Assembly (NCBI GenBank): GCA_038316385.1
Contig: JBBQAN010000014.1
Span: 1 to 64,000, forward strand
DNA: 64,000 bases
DNA from: SZAS-103 sp038316385
GTDB lineage: Bacteria > Pseudomonadota > Gammaproteobacteria > Xanthomonadales > Xanthomonadaceae
Reading direction: 5' to 3'
The position numbers and the translations under genes are program-made. The notes under the pieces were generated by a model that was not told where the DNA came from, did no database searches, and saw only the letters and a program-made list of their open reading frames with translations. Position 1 is the stretch's first letter, and every line of letters starts with the position of its first letter. Positions 17,240 through 26,452 of the stretch are shown piece by piece.

Positions 17240-20200
17240 TCGCCTCGGTGATTCGTGCCTCGATCGCCAACCGTTTGCTGGTGCTGATGGCGGCGGCGAT
17301 GCTGGCGACGTGGGGTGCGTGGACAGCTTGGCACATGCCGCTGGATGCGCTGCCGGACCTCTCCGATACCCAGGTCATCATCCGCACGCCGTGGCCGGGG
17401 CAGACTCCACAAATTGTCGAGGATCAGGTCACCTACCCGCTGGCAACGACCATGCTGTCGGTGCCGGGCGCGAAAACCGTGCGCGCATTTTCGTTCTTCG
17501 GCGATTCCTATGTCTATGTCCTGTTCGATGACAAGACCGATCTTTACTGGGCGCGTTCGCGGGTGCTGGAATACCTGAGTCAGGTGCGTGATCGCTTGCC
17601 ACCCGGCGTGTCTCCCGCGCTCGGCCCCGACGCGACGGGCGTCGGCTGGATCTACGAATACGCACTGGTCGATCGCAGCGGTACGCATGATCTCGGCCAG
17701 TTGCGTGCGTTTCAGGACTGGTTCCTGCGCTATCAGCTCAAGACAATTCCTGACGTAGCCGAAGTGGCAAGTCTCGGCGGCATGGTGCGCGCGTGGCAGA
17801 TCGTGCCCGATCCGGTGCGTCTGGCAGCGCACGGCATCACCATTACGCAGTTGGTGGACGCGTTGCGCGCCTCCAATGGCGCGACTGGCGGCTCAGTGAT
17901 CGAAGAGGGCGAGGCCGAGCTGATGGTACGCAGCGTCGGTTACCTGCACACCCAAACCGATTTTGAGAGCGTGCCGGTCAATACCGGCACCTCCGGTGTT
18001 CCTGTGTTGTTGCGCGACGTCGCCGTTGTGCGTCGTGGGCCAACGTTGCGACGCGGTGTCACCGAACTCGACGGCCAGGGCGAAGTCGCAGGTGGCGTGA
18101 TCGTCTTGCGCAGCGGCAAGAACGCGATGGCCGCCATCGCTGCAGTTAAGGCACGCCTGCAGGACTTGAAGAGAAGCCTTCCGCCGGGCGTGGAAATTGT
18201 GCCGACCTACGATCGTTCGGAGTTGATCCATGCGGCGGTCGAGAACCTCAGCGTCAAATTGCTGGAGGAATTCCTGATTGTTGCGCTGGTGTGCGTGGTG
18301 TTCCTGTGGCATCTGCGCTCGGCGCTGGTCGCCGTGATAGCCTTGCCGCTGGGCGTGCTGTCCGCATTTCTGGTGATGTATTACCAGGGCGTCAGCGCGA
18401 ACCTGATGTCGTTGGGCGGCATCGCGATCGCGATCGGTGCGATGGTGGATGCAGCGGTGGTGATGATCGAGAACGCGCACAAGCATCTGGAACATTGGCG
18501 CGATGCCAACTTCCATGACCGCGAGGGTCGCGAACCCGATGGGCCGGAGCGCTGGCAGGTAATCCAGCTCGCCGCATCGGAAGTCGGCCCGGCGCTGTTC
18601 GTGAGCCTGCTGGTGATCACCCTGTCGTTCGTTCCGGTGTTTGCACTGCAGGCGCAGGAAGGCCGGATGTTCGCGCCGCTCGCCTTCACCAAGAGCTACG
18701 CCATGGCGGCGGCGGCAGGCCTGTCGGTGACGCTGATTCCGGTGTTGATGGGTTATCTCATTCGGGGCCGCATCCGCTCCGAGCAGGCCAATCCACTCAA
18801 CCGGCTGCTGATCGCCACCTACCGTCCGGCACTCGAAACCGTACTGCGCTTCCCACGGGCGACCCTCGCGCTGGCCGGGGTGGCGTTGCTGCTGACCGTG
18901 ATTCCGTATGCGCGGCTGGGCAGCGAGTTCATGCCCTTCCTCGACGAGGGCACGCTGCTCTACATGCCCAGCGCGCTTCCCGGTCTTTCGGTCGGAAAGG
19001 TCGGTCAGTTGCTACAAGTCACCGACCGCATGCTCAAAACGGTGCCCGAGGTGGAGCATGTGTTCGGCAAGGCCGGGCGGGCCGAGAGCGCCACCGACCC
19101 GGCGCCCGTGGAGATGTTCGAGACCACGATCGCCCTGAAACCACGCAGCCAATGGCGCCGTGGCATGACGATGGACAAGCTCAAGATCGAGCTTGATCAA
19201 GCCGTGCACGTACCCGGGCTGACCAACCTGTTCGTGCCGCCGATCCGCAACCGCATCGACATGCTCGCGACCGGCATCAAGAGTCCGATCGGCATCAAGC
19301 TCATGGGGTCCGATCCAGCGGTGTTGCAGACGTTGGCAGCACAGACCGAACGAGTCGCTCGCACGGTACCAGGTGTGAGTTCGGCCATCGCCGAGCGAAC
19401 GCTTGGCGGGCGCTACGTCGATGTGCGTGTACGACCCGATGCCGCCGCACGCTATGGCGTGAGTCAGGCCGACGTGCAACAGCTGATTGCGACCGTGGTC
19501 GGCGGCGATCCGATCGGCGAGACCGTTGAAGGCCGTGAACGCTATCCGATCGTGGTGCGTTATCCACGGACGGATCGGGATTCGGTCGCTGCGTTGCGCG
19601 TGCTGCCAATCGTCGCTGCGGGCGGCGTGCAGCTCACGCTTGGCCAAATCGCTGATATTGGCCTGAGCACCGGCCCACCCATGCTCAAGAGCGAAAACGG
19701 ACAGCTCGCAAGTTATGTCCTGATTGATGTATCCGGTCGCGACCTGGGTTCGGTCGTTGCGGATTTGCAGGCCGCAGTGGCGAAGCAAGTGACACTGCCG
19801 GCCGGCTATAGCGTGGGCTGGTCGGGGCAGTTCGAGTTCCTGCAGCGCGCATTGGAACGGCTGCGCTTCGTGGTGCCGGCAACACTGGCGATCATCTTCG
19901 TGCTGATCTTCCTGGTGTTCCGTAGCGCTGCCGAAGCGGCATTGATCATGCTCAGCCTGCCGTTCGCGGTGGTCGGCGGAATCTGGCTGATCTGGCTGCT
20001 TGGACACGCCGTGTCGGTGGCGACACTCATCGGATTCATCGCACTGGCCGGCGTTGCTGCCGAGTTCGGCATCGTGATGTTGCTGTATCTGCGCCAAGCC
20101 TGGGAAAGGCAACTCGCGATCAATCCCGACGCCGACGAGGGAGCGCTCGACAGCGCAATCCGCGAAGGCGCGGTGCAGCGCGTACGCCCGAAAGCAATGA

Positions 20201-20415
20201 CGGTCGCAGTGATACTTGCCGGCCTGTTTCCGATCCTCATCGGCAGCGGCGCCGGGTCGGAGGTGATGCAGCGGATTGCGGCGCCGATGGTCGGAGGCAT
20301 GTTCACTGCGCCGTTGCTGTCCATGCTTGTCATTCCTGCCGCGTACCGCCTGCTATGGCGTCGCAGGCTTGCTCGTCGTCGCATCCATGCAACCACTCCG
20401 GGGATCGTCAACTAA
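17236..20415 (+). CDS. cusA: Heavy-metal RND efflux pump (CusA-type)
   Basis: The 1059-residue inner-membrane transporter has the twelve-helix RND layout with two large periplasmic loops. M577 (LLYMPSALPG), M627 (PVEMFETT) and M676 (RIDMLATGIK) have the same spacing as the Cu(I)/Ag(I)-binding Met triad M573, M623 and M672 of E. coli CusA. This argues for copper/silver specificity over zinc/cobalt. MVDAAVVMIENAHKHLE carries the acidic TM4 proton-relay region. It is the last gene of the operon and ends 17 bases before a convergent gene. Confidence 0.95.
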   Translation: MIASVIRASIANRLLVLMAAAMLATWGAWTAWHMPLDALPDLSDTQVIIRTPWPGQTPQIVEDQVTYPLATTMLSVPGAKTVRAFSFFGDSYVYVLFDDKTDLYWARSRVLEYLSQVRDRLPPGVSPALGPDATGVGWIYEYALVDRSGTHDLGQLRAFQDWFLRYQLKTIPDVAEVASLGGMVRAWQIVPDPVRLAAHGITITQLVDALRASNGATGGSVIEEGEAELMVRSVGYLHTQTDFESVPVNTGTSGVPVLLRDVAVVRRGPTLRRGVTELDGQGEVAGGVIVLRSGKNAMAAIAAVKARLQDLKRSLPPGVEIVPTYDRSELIHAAVENLSVKLLEEFLIVALVCVVFLWHLRSALVAVIALPLGVLSAFLVMYYQGVSANLMSLGGIAIAIGAMVDAAVVMIENAHKHLEHWRDANFHDREGREPDGPERWQVIQLAASEVGPALFVSLLVITLSFVPVFALQAQEGRMFAPLAFTKSYAMAAAAGLSVTLIPVLMGYLIRGRIRSEQANPLNRLLIATYRPALETVLRFPRATLALAGVALLLTVIPYARLGSEFMPFLDEGTLLYMPSALPGLSVGKVGQLLQVTDRMLKTVPEVEHVFGKAGRAESATDPAPVEMFETTIALKPRSQWRRGMTMDKLKIELDQAVHVPGLTNLFVPPIRNRIDMLATGIKSPIGIKLMGSDPAVLQTLAAQTERVARTVPGVSSAIAERTLGGRYVDVRVRPDAAARYGVSQADVQQLIATVVGGDPIGETVEGRERYPIVVRYPRTDRDSVAALRVLPIVAAGGVQLTLGQIADIGLSTGPPMLKSENGQLASYVLIDVSGRDLGSVVADLQAAVAKQVTLPAGYSVGWSGQFEFLQRALERLRFVVPATLAIIFVLIFLVFRSAAEAALIMLSLPFAVVGGIWLIWLLGHAVSVATLIGFIALAGVAAEFGIVMLLYLRQAWERQLAINPDADEGALDSAIREGAVQRVRPKAMTVAVILAGLFPILIGSGAGSEVMQRIAAPMVGGMFTAPLLSMLVIPAAYRLLWRRRLARRRIHATTPGIVN

Positions 20416-20432
20416 AAAGTAAACAGATGCAT

Positions 20433-21401
20433 TCAGCCGCTTTTTAGCGAAGTCTGCCCGCATGGATAGGCTTCATCGCCCAGCTCGAATTGCACGGTGA
20501 CGTGGCCGATGCCGAACCTCGCGTGCAATTCCTGATTGATGCAGGCGAGAAGGGCGTCGTCCAGGGTGGCGTCGGGCTTGACCAGGTGCACGGTCAGCGC
20601 CGCTTCGGTCGTGCTCATGCCCCAGATGTGCAGGTCGTGCACCGCGCAGACGCCCGGCAAGCCTGCAAGGTAGCTTTCGACCTGTTCGGGATCGATGCGG
20701 TCGGGCACCGCGTCCAGGGCGAGATCGAGCGATTCGCGCAACAGGCTCCAGGTGCCGAACGCGATCACGACAACAATCGCAAGGCTTACGACGGGGTCGA
20801 GCCATAACCAGCCGGTGTAACGCATCGCAAGCGCGGCCAGCACGACGCCGAGCGATACCGCCGCGTCGCTCGCCATGTGCAGGAACGCGCCGCGGATGTT
20901 GACGTCGCCCTTGCGCCCGGCCATGAACAGCCATGCGGTGATGCCGTTGATCGCGATGCCGATCGCAGCCACTGCCATCACGATGCCGCTGGCGACGGGT
21001 TGCGGATGCGCGAGTCGGCCGATCGCTTCCAGTGCGATTGCGCCAATCGCAAACAGCAACAGGAACGCGTTGAACAACGACACCAGGATCGACGAACGGC
21101 GCAGTCCATAGGTACGGCGTTGCGACGGAAGCCGGCGCACGAGGATGCTGGCTCCCCACGCGAGCACGAGGCCGAGCACATCACTGAGATTGTGGCCGGC
21201 GTCGGCGAGCAGGGCGAGCGAATGCGCGATCCAGCCGTAGATCGCCTCGACGATCACGAAGCCGAGATTGAGCGCGATGCCGATCGCGAAGGCGCGCCCG
21301 AAATCTGTCTGCGCATGTTCGTGTCCATGCTGATGATGGGCGTGGACGGGGCGATGTCCTGCATCCGCATCGTGCTCGTCTTGGTGGAGATCTTGTTGCA
21401 T
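20433..21401 (-). CDS. Cation diffusion facilitator zinc exporter
   Basis: The 322-residue CDF transporter has a His-rich N-terminus (HAHHQHGHEH), six membrane helices and the two zinc-site motifs HNLSD in helix 2 and HMASD in helix 5. The cytosolic C-terminal domain contains VHDLHIWGMS, typical of CzcD/ZitB. It exports Zn(II) or related cations by proton antiport. The ATG at 21401 is preferred over 21410 because AGGA lies nine bases upstream. It is convergent with the copper pump and downstream of two small genes on its strand. Confidence 0.93.
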   Translation of the reverse strand: MQQDLHQDEHDADAGHRPVHAHHQHGHEHAQTDFGRAFAIGIALNLGFVIVEAIYGWIAHSLALLADAGHNLSDVLGLVLAWGASILVRRLPSQRRTYGLRRSSILVSLFNAFLLLFAIGAIALEAIGRLAHPQPVASGIVMAVAAIGIAINGITAWLFMAGRKGDVNIRGAFLHMASDAAVSLGVVLAALAMRYTGWLWLDPVVSLAIVVVIAFGTWSLLRESLDLALDAVPDRIDPEQVESYLAGLPGVCAVHDLHIWGMSTTEAALTVHLVKPDATLDDALLACINQELHARFGIGHVTVQFELGDEAYPCGQTSLKSG

Positions 21402-21434
21402 GGCGCGCATCCTAACGGCGCGACAGCGCGGACA

Positions 21435-21704
21435 CTATTGCATTGCCGATGGAACTGCGACGGTCTGCGCGCACAACGCACGTTTCGCATCGGGCGACAG
21501 TTTCTTGATTGCGATCTCGGCTTTCGTCGCGCTCGAACGATCCGGATGCGCGAATGTCGCGAGAACGCGCGCGGGCGGATGCGAACGCGTGTAGCGCGCG
21601 CCCTTGCCGGCGACATGCATCGCATAGCGTTTGGCGACATCGATCGCGATGCCGGTGTAGAGGCTGCCGTCGCGGCATTCGATGATGTAAACGTACCAGC
21701 CCAT
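21435..21704 (-). CDS. GIY-YIG nuclease superfamily protein
   Basis: The 89-residue protein (ATG at 21704) has the compact GIY-YIG fold of the UPF0213 family: WYVYIIECRDGSLYTGIAIDVAKRYAMH with the GIY-YIG-like pair YVYI and YTGI. The Arg of RYAMH and the downstream Glu in TKAEIAIKK complete the site. Its substrate is unknown, and members are single-domain proteins of unclear role. It follows the YkgJ gene closely. Confidence 0.88.
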   Translation of the reverse strand: MGWYVYIIECRDGSLYTGIAIDVAKRYAMHVAGKGARYTRSHPPARVLATFAHPDRSSATKAEIAIKKLSPDAKRALCAQTVAVPSAMQ

Positions 21705-21716
21705 GCGCGATCGCAA

Positions 21717-22028
21717 TCAGCAAAGCGTCAGCGCGATCCGCCGCCAGTTGGCGCGCACCTCGCGGCAATCGTCGCCGGCCATCGCGAATGCGCGGCATAC
21801 CCACGGCCTGCGCGCATAAATCGTGCAGCGCATCGTGTCGCGATCCAGCGCCGCGCACCAGCCATCGTCGTCCTTGCCCATGATCTGCGAGCCATGCGCG
21901 TCGATGTCGATGAAGTGCTCGGGCGGATTGTCGCCGGGCAGCAACAGCACTGGCAACTGGCAACAGCAGGCCTGGCATGCGCTGCACGCGATGGGTTGCT
22001 CGTCGGTGGTCGGAAGAACGCTCGACAT
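21717..22028 (-). CDS. YkgJ-family cysteine cluster protein
   Basis: The product of about 103 residues contains CSACQACCCQLP near its start and more Cys later (WCAALD, MRCTIYARRPWVCRAF, CREVR). This is the Zn/Fe-chelating pattern of the YkgJ/CxxCxxCC family. The function is not established. The ATG at 22028 is chosen; 22046 is also open. The stop lies directly before the GIY-YIG frame, so the two may be cotranscribed with the zinc exporter. Confidence 0.85.
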   Translation of the reverse strand: MSSVLPTTDEQPIACSACQACCCQLPVLLLPGDNPPEHFIDIDAHGSQIMGKDDDGWCAALDRDTMRCTIYARRPWVCRAFAMAGDDCREVRANWRRIALTLC

Positions 22029-22143
22029 GTGGATGCATTGTCCCATGCGATTGACCGCTCGCGCTTCGCTTGAGCTTGGCTTCTGCTCCGAAACCGTACG
22101 TGTGCTGGGCTATCATCGCCATTCGTTGATAACGGAGATAGCC

Positions 22144-22494
22144 ATGATTCACCACGGAAGTTGCCACTGCGGCCGCATCGCATTCGATCTTGATGCCGAC
22201 ATCACCGAGGCGATGGATTGCAATTGTTCGATGTGTCGCCGTCGCGGCGCATTGCTCGCGTTTTTTCCGCGCGAAGCCCTCACCTTGAAGACTCCTGAGG
22301 CCGACTACGCGACCTACCGTTTCAACAAGGAGCACATCGCGCATCATTTCTGTCCGACCTGCGGTATCGCACCTTTCAGCGCAGGCGCGCATCCGAAGAC
22401 CGGCGCGATGATGGCCGCGGTCAATGTGCGTTGCCTGCCGGATGTGGATCTGACGACGCTGAAGATAAAACCAGTCGATGGCGCAAGCTTGTAG
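22144..22494 (+). CDS. GFA-family (CENP-V type) zinc protein
   Basis: The 116-residue protein carries the glutathione-dependent formaldehyde-activating enzyme fold. The zinc ligands are CHCG (residues 8-11), CNCSMC and CPTCG. GGAGATA before the ATG sets the start. Members bind glutathione adducts or act as carbon-sulfur lyases, and the specific reaction cannot be read here. It is divergent from the YkgJ gene. Confidence 0.88.
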   Translation: MIHHGSCHCGRIAFDLDADITEAMDCNCSMCRRRGALLAFFPREALTLKTPEADYATYRFNKEHIAHHFCPTCGIAPFSAGAHPKTGAMMAAVNVRCLPDVDLTTLKIKPVDGASL

Positions 22495-22596
22495 CGCAAG
22501 TCATCTCGAAGTTCTGCCGCACAACGTGAAACGGGCGCTGCATAACGACTTGTGATCGCCATGATGGAATGGCATTCAACAGCACGGAGCATGGTA

Positions 22597-23346
22597 ATGG
22601 ACTTACCCTTGAAAGGTCGCGTTGCGCTTGTCACCGGCGCGTCGTCGGGTATTGGCGAAGCGACCGCGCTCGCATTGGTTTCGGCAGGCGCAAAGGTCGC
22701 GCTCGCGGCGCGCCGGCGCGAACGTCTCGATGCGCTTGCCGCGCGCATTCATCAAAATGGCGGAGAGGCATTCGTCGTCATCGCCGATCTCGCAAACGAA
22801 GACGAAGCGCAGCGCGCGGTGCGCGAGACCGAAGCGCATTTCGGCAAGCTCGACATCCTGATCAACAACGCCGGTGTCATGTATCTCGAACCGGTCGCAA
22901 ACGCGGATCTTGCGCGCTGGCGGCACATGTTCGAGCTCAACGTACTTGGCCTGATCGCCGCGACACAGGCGGCGCTGCCCGGCATGAGCGCACGCCGCGA
23001 CGGCCATATCGTCAACGTGTCATCGACGGCCGGACGCATCGCCAATCCGATGTCGGCGGGCTATTCGGGAACGAAATTCGGGGTCGTCGGTTTCTCCGAA
23101 GCGTTGCGCAAGGAAGTGTTCAAGGATGGCATCCGCGTTACCGTGATCGAACCCGGTGTGGTCGCGACCGAATTGCGCGATCACATCGCGCATGCGCCCA
23201 CGCAGCAAGCGATCAATGCCTGGGCCGAAAGCATGCGCCAGTTGCAACCGGAGGATGTGGCCAACGCGATCGTGTTTTGTGTGTCGCAACCTGCGCACGT
23301 CAATATCAATGAAGTGCTGATGCGCCCGACCGATCAGGAACGTTGA
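22597..23346 (+). CDS. Short-chain dehydrogenase/reductase
   Basis: The classical SDR of about 249 residues has the cofactor motif TGASSGIG near residue 12, NNAG, and the active site Ser...YSGTK. The ATG at 22597 is seven bases after GGAG; upstream ATGs in frame are less well placed. It resembles the YdfG/NADP-dependent alcohol or serine dehydrogenase group (EPGVVATEL, IVFCVSQPAHVNINEVLMRPTDQ). The substrate is unknown. The VIT1 gene starts one base after its stop. Confidence 0.9.
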   Translation: MDLPLKGRVALVTGASSGIGEATALALVSAGAKVALAARRRERLDALAARIHQNGGEAFVVIADLANEDEAQRAVRETEAHFGKLDILINNAGVMYLEPVANADLARWRHMFELNVLGLIAATQAALPGMSARRDGHIVNVSSTAGRIANPMSAGYSGTKFGVVGFSEALRKEVFKDGIRVTVIEPGVVATELRDHIAHAPTQQAINAWAESMRQLQPEDVANAIVFCVSQPAHVNINEVLMRPTDQER

Positions 23347-23347
23347 G

Positions 23348-24376
23348 ATGAGTGGTCTGGAAAGCTGGCGCGAGGAAAAACAATCGGGCTGGTTATATCG
23401 GCAGCTTGCGAAAGCCGAACCGGACGCGACGATTTCCGCGTTGTTCGCAAAACTCGCGCTGGAAGCCGATGCGCAGGCCGGGCAGTGGGAAAAAAATCTT
23501 GCTGCGCATACCTTGCCGGCGTTTTCGCCGTCATTGCGTGCGCGTTGCGTGATTGCGCTTGCGCGTCGCATCGGACCGCGGCGCATGCGCGGTGCGCTCG
23601 CCGCGATCAAGGTGCGCGGGCTATCGGCGTACAGCGCGGCCCCGGTCGGCGGCCATCCGATGCCGACGTCGGTTGAGGAAATCGGTCGCGGTCATCGCAA
23701 CATCGGCGGCGGCAATCTGCGCGCGGCAATCTTTGGCGTCAACGATGGACTCGTGTCGAACGCAAGCCTTATCCTCGGCGTGGTCGGTGCAAACATTGCC
23801 AACGCGGCGGTGCTCACGACCGGCATCGCCGGCATGCTCGCGGGCGCGATGGCGATGGCGGCCGGCGAATTCGTGTCGGTACGCACGCAGCGCGAGATGT
23901 ACGAGTACCAGATTTCGCTCGAGGCCGACGAGCTCAAGGAATACCCAGAGGCCGAAGCCGAGGAACTCGCGCTGATCTACGAAGCGCGCGGCCTGCCGCT
24001 CGACGAAGCACGACGCATGGCGCACACGCTGATCTCCAATCCCGAACATGCGCTCGACGCGCTCGCGCGCGAGGAGCTCGGGCTGAATCCGCAGGAACTC
24101 GGCTCGCCGTTCGGCGCAGCGGCGTTCTCGTTCGTGTCGTTTGCGATTGGTGCGTTGATTCCAATGCTGCCGTTCTTCGTCGGCACAAAGTTGCCGGATG
24201 CGGCCTGGATCGGCGCGGCGCTCGCGGCGCTCGGGCTATTCGCGACAGGCGCTGCGATGAGCTTGTTCACCGGTCGCCATGCACTGCGCAGCGGCCTGCG
24301 CATGCTGCTGATCGGCGGCGGTGCGGGTGCATTGACGTTCGCGATCGGTCACGCGATCGGCGCGCGCTTGGGTTGA
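23348..24376 (+). CDS. VIT1/CCC1-family iron/manganese transporter with ferritin-like N-terminus
   Basis: The 342-residue protein has an N-terminal helical region (1-95) reminiscent of the rubrerythrin/ferritin-like part of MbfA proteins, then a VIT1 domain (FGVNDGLVSNASLILGVVGAN, AGEFVSVRTQREMYE) with five membrane helices. Such proteins export Fe(II) or Mn(II). The N-terminal metal site looks incomplete: the usual E-x-x-H before W reads EADAQAGQW. It may share a transcript with the SDR gene. Confidence 0.9.
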   Translation: MSGLESWREEKQSGWLYRQLAKAEPDATISALFAKLALEADAQAGQWEKNLAAHTLPAFSPSLRARCVIALARRIGPRRMRGALAAIKVRGLSAYSAAPVGGHPMPTSVEEIGRGHRNIGGGNLRAAIFGVNDGLVSNASLILGVVGANIANAAVLTTGIAGMLAGAMAMAAGEFVSVRTQREMYEYQISLEADELKEYPEAEAEELALIYEARGLPLDEARRMAHTLISNPEHALDALAREELGLNPQELGSPFGAAAFSFVSFAIGALIPMLPFFVGTKLPDAAWIGAALAALGLFATGAAMSLFTGRHALRSGLRMLLIGGGAGALTFAIGHAIGARLG

Positions 24377-24379
24377 AGT

Positions 24380-25351
24380 TCAGTGCTTGGCTGCGGACGC
24401 GGGTGTCGCCGATTGCAATGGCACCGCGCGCGCAGAAATTGGAACGTTGCACAAATCGATATGGCCTGCCGGGCGTTTGTACCATTCGTCACGACGGTTG
24501 CGGCGCGCCTCCACCACTGCATCCCAGGTCGGGGTGTCAGTTCGAATGACTTGCAAACGGGTGCGTTCGGCCTCCGGCACATCGGCGGCGAGACGGATGG
24601 ACTTGATCGGCACGCGCTGCTCGGGTTTTTCATAAAAGCCCAGCGCGCCGGTGCCACGCGGTAACACCGACAGCAATTCCATGCCTTGCACAACGCGGCC
24701 GACGGTGGTGATGTTGCGATCGAGCTGGCGCGGCGATTGTCCGGTGACGACGTAGATTTCAGCGCCGGTACTGCTGTCGGCGGCGACATCGCGGCCTGCA
24801 CCGAGTGTACTGTAGCAATGCGCGAGCCACGCCTGCCCATTGGCTGGATCGCGCCCTGCCGGAAAACCGTCCACGAAACCAACTTGCGGAGCGTAGCCGT
24901 CGCTGTCCTTGAGCAGGTGGAAATCCAGACCTTTCGAACTGGTCGTGAATTCGGCAGGCAATCTGGATTCGGCCGGCGCCAGCGATTTGGCGTTCTTAGG
25001 ATCCTCTGCCGGATCGCCCCACTGCACGACGAAGTTGTCCTGCGATCGGTTGATCGACAGCCCGTCGAAATAATGCGCATGCACAAGCGCGCGGATGTTT
25101 GCGACGTGACGCGGCGCGAATTGCGGCGCGAGTTCGATCACCACGCGGCCGGTTGCGAGTTCGAGATACAACGTGTTTTGTGGATCCAGATCGCGCCATG
25201 CTGAAGCTGGCGCGGCGTCGAGGATGTCCTGGGCAGATTTGTATTTCGGAGATTGCGCGCTGTGGGTTGTGCCAACCGGTTCCGCAGCGGTCGCTGCTTG
25301 CAGGGCGAACACGCAGGCGAGTGCGGCAAGGGCAAGACAAGTGAGACGCAT
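24380..25351 (-). CDS. Secreted cyclophilin-type peptidyl-prolyl isomerase
   Basis: The 323-residue protein (ATG at 25351 with GGAG upstream) begins with a signal peptide (MRLTCLALAALACVFALQAATAAEP). A cyclophilin domain follows (LYLELATGRVVIELAPQFAPRHVANIRALV, FDGLSINRSQDNFVVQWGDP). It should assist folding in the periplasm. The C-terminal third (LRTDTPTWDAVVEARRNRR) is an extension often seen in xanthomonad secreted cyclophilins. Catalytic residues are partly degenerate, so activity is uncertain. Confidence 0.85.
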   Translation of the reverse strand: MRLTCLALAALACVFALQAATAAEPVGTTHSAQSPKYKSAQDILDAAPASAWRDLDPQNTLYLELATGRVVIELAPQFAPRHVANIRALVHAHYFDGLSINRSQDNFVVQWGDPAEDPKNAKSLAPAESRLPAEFTTSSKGLDFHLLKDSDGYAPQVGFVDGFPAGRDPANGQAWLAHCYSTLGAGRDVAADSSTGAEIYVVTGQSPRQLDRNITTVGRVVQGMELLSVLPRGTGALGFYEKPEQRVPIKSIRLAADVPEAERTRLQVIRTDTPTWDAVVEARRNRRDEWYKRPAGHIDLCNVPISARAVPLQSATPASAAKH

Positions 25352-25391
25352 GGACGCTCCGGTTCCGTGATGATTGTGCAACAACGACGAC

Positions 25392-25685
25392 TCAGAATCG
25401 GTCGACGAATTCGATCACTGCGCCGAGCCGGTACGCGCGTTCCTCGGCGGCCACGCGCACGAGCTCGGCGATGTCGTCGTCCGGCGCATCGACTTCGACG
25501 CAATGGAAACCCGAGCCGAGATCGTCGGACAGGCCCGACGAGCTCGAATCGCTGTCGTCCCGGTGCTGCATCAGGTCGGCCACTTCCTCGGCGCGCTCGA
25601 TGCTGTCGTCGATGTTCTCGACATGATGGATGACATCCTGGGTGTCGTCCTCGCTGGCGATGATGCGAAAGCGGACGATGGGCAT
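25392..25685 (-). CDS. Acidic hypothetical protein
   Basis: The 97-residue protein is acidic (DDSDSSSSGLSDD in the middle) with strand-helix patterning on both sides (PIVRFRIIASEDD, HCVEVDAPDDDIAELVRVAAEERAY). AGGAG precedes the ATG. I recognise no family. It lies between the cyclophilin and a methyltransferase on the same strand and may be cotranscribed. Confidence 0.65.
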   Translation of the reverse strand: MPIVRFRIIASEDDTQDVIHHVENIDDSIERAEEVADLMQHRDDSDSSSSGLSDDLGSGFHCVEVDAPDDDIAELVRVAAEERAYRLGAVIEFVDRF

Positions 25686-25719
25686 GGCACGACTCCTGTT
25701 CGGATAGCGCGTTGCCAGA

Positions 25720-26358
25720 CTAGCGCAGTCGGAGCGTGCGTGTGTGAGTTGCGGCGGGCGGCGCGATCAATTCCAGCGCGACCGCGTCGGCAGCGAGCGC
25801 CGGCGCCAGATAACCATGCGAGCCGCAGGCGGTGAAACCCGTTTTGGCGAATGCGCGACGGTAGAATGCGGCGCTGCGCGGGACGAATCCGGCCACGTCG
25901 CCCTCGATCGCATCCCCACGACAGAACACTTCGATAAAGGCGAAGCCGTGGCACAGTTCGGCGAAACCCGGCAGGCCGCGTTGCAGTTCGGTCGCCGACA
26001 GGTAGTGCAGTACGTCGGCGCACACCAGCATATCCACCGATGGCCCGAAGCGCAGTTCGCCGAGTTGACCAAAGCGCGCCAGCCGCAAGTTGCGCTTCGC
26101 ACCGTAGCGCGCGACGGCGTATTCGCTGCGATCCACGCCCAGGTAATGCAGCTTGGGTCGCAGATCAAGCAGCGGCGCGCGCCACGCGCCTTCGCCGCAG
26201 CCGACATCCAGCACGCTGCGCAACGGGTGGCCGAGATAATGTTCGGCCATCGCCACCGCGAGCGCGACCTTGCGTCGCAACATCGCGTTGCGCCCGACGC
26301 CGGCCGCGTCCTTGCGGTACCAGTGATCGAAATAGCGACGATCGTAAAGTTTTTGCAT
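25720..26358 (-). CDS. Class I SAM-dependent methyltransferase
   Basis: The 212-residue protein has the SAM-binding motif I VLDVGCGEGAW (about 49-59), the acidic motif II YLGVDRSEYA and motif IV VDMLVCADVLHYL. The substrate is not evident; there is no target-recognition domain. The start is supported by a purine-rich GAGGCAGG before the ATG. It may be expressed with the acidic gene downstream. Confidence 0.88.
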   Translation of the reverse strand: MQKLYDRRYFDHWYRKDAAGVGRNAMLRRKVALAVAMAEHYLGHPLRSVLDVGCGEGAWRAPLLDLRPKLHYLGVDRSEYAVARYGAKRNLRLARFGQLGELRFGPSVDMLVCADVLHYLSATELQRGLPGFAELCHGFAFIEVFCRGDAIEGDVAGFVPRSAAFYRRAFAKTGFTACGSHGYLAPALAADAVALELIAPPAATHTRTLRLR

Positions 26359-26452
26359 GCCTGCCTCGATGATCCTGTCCGCTGGCGATGGTCGCCATGT
26401 GCGGGCTGGACTATCCTAGCGCGCTGAGCGGTATCGCACGGACGCAAACGCA

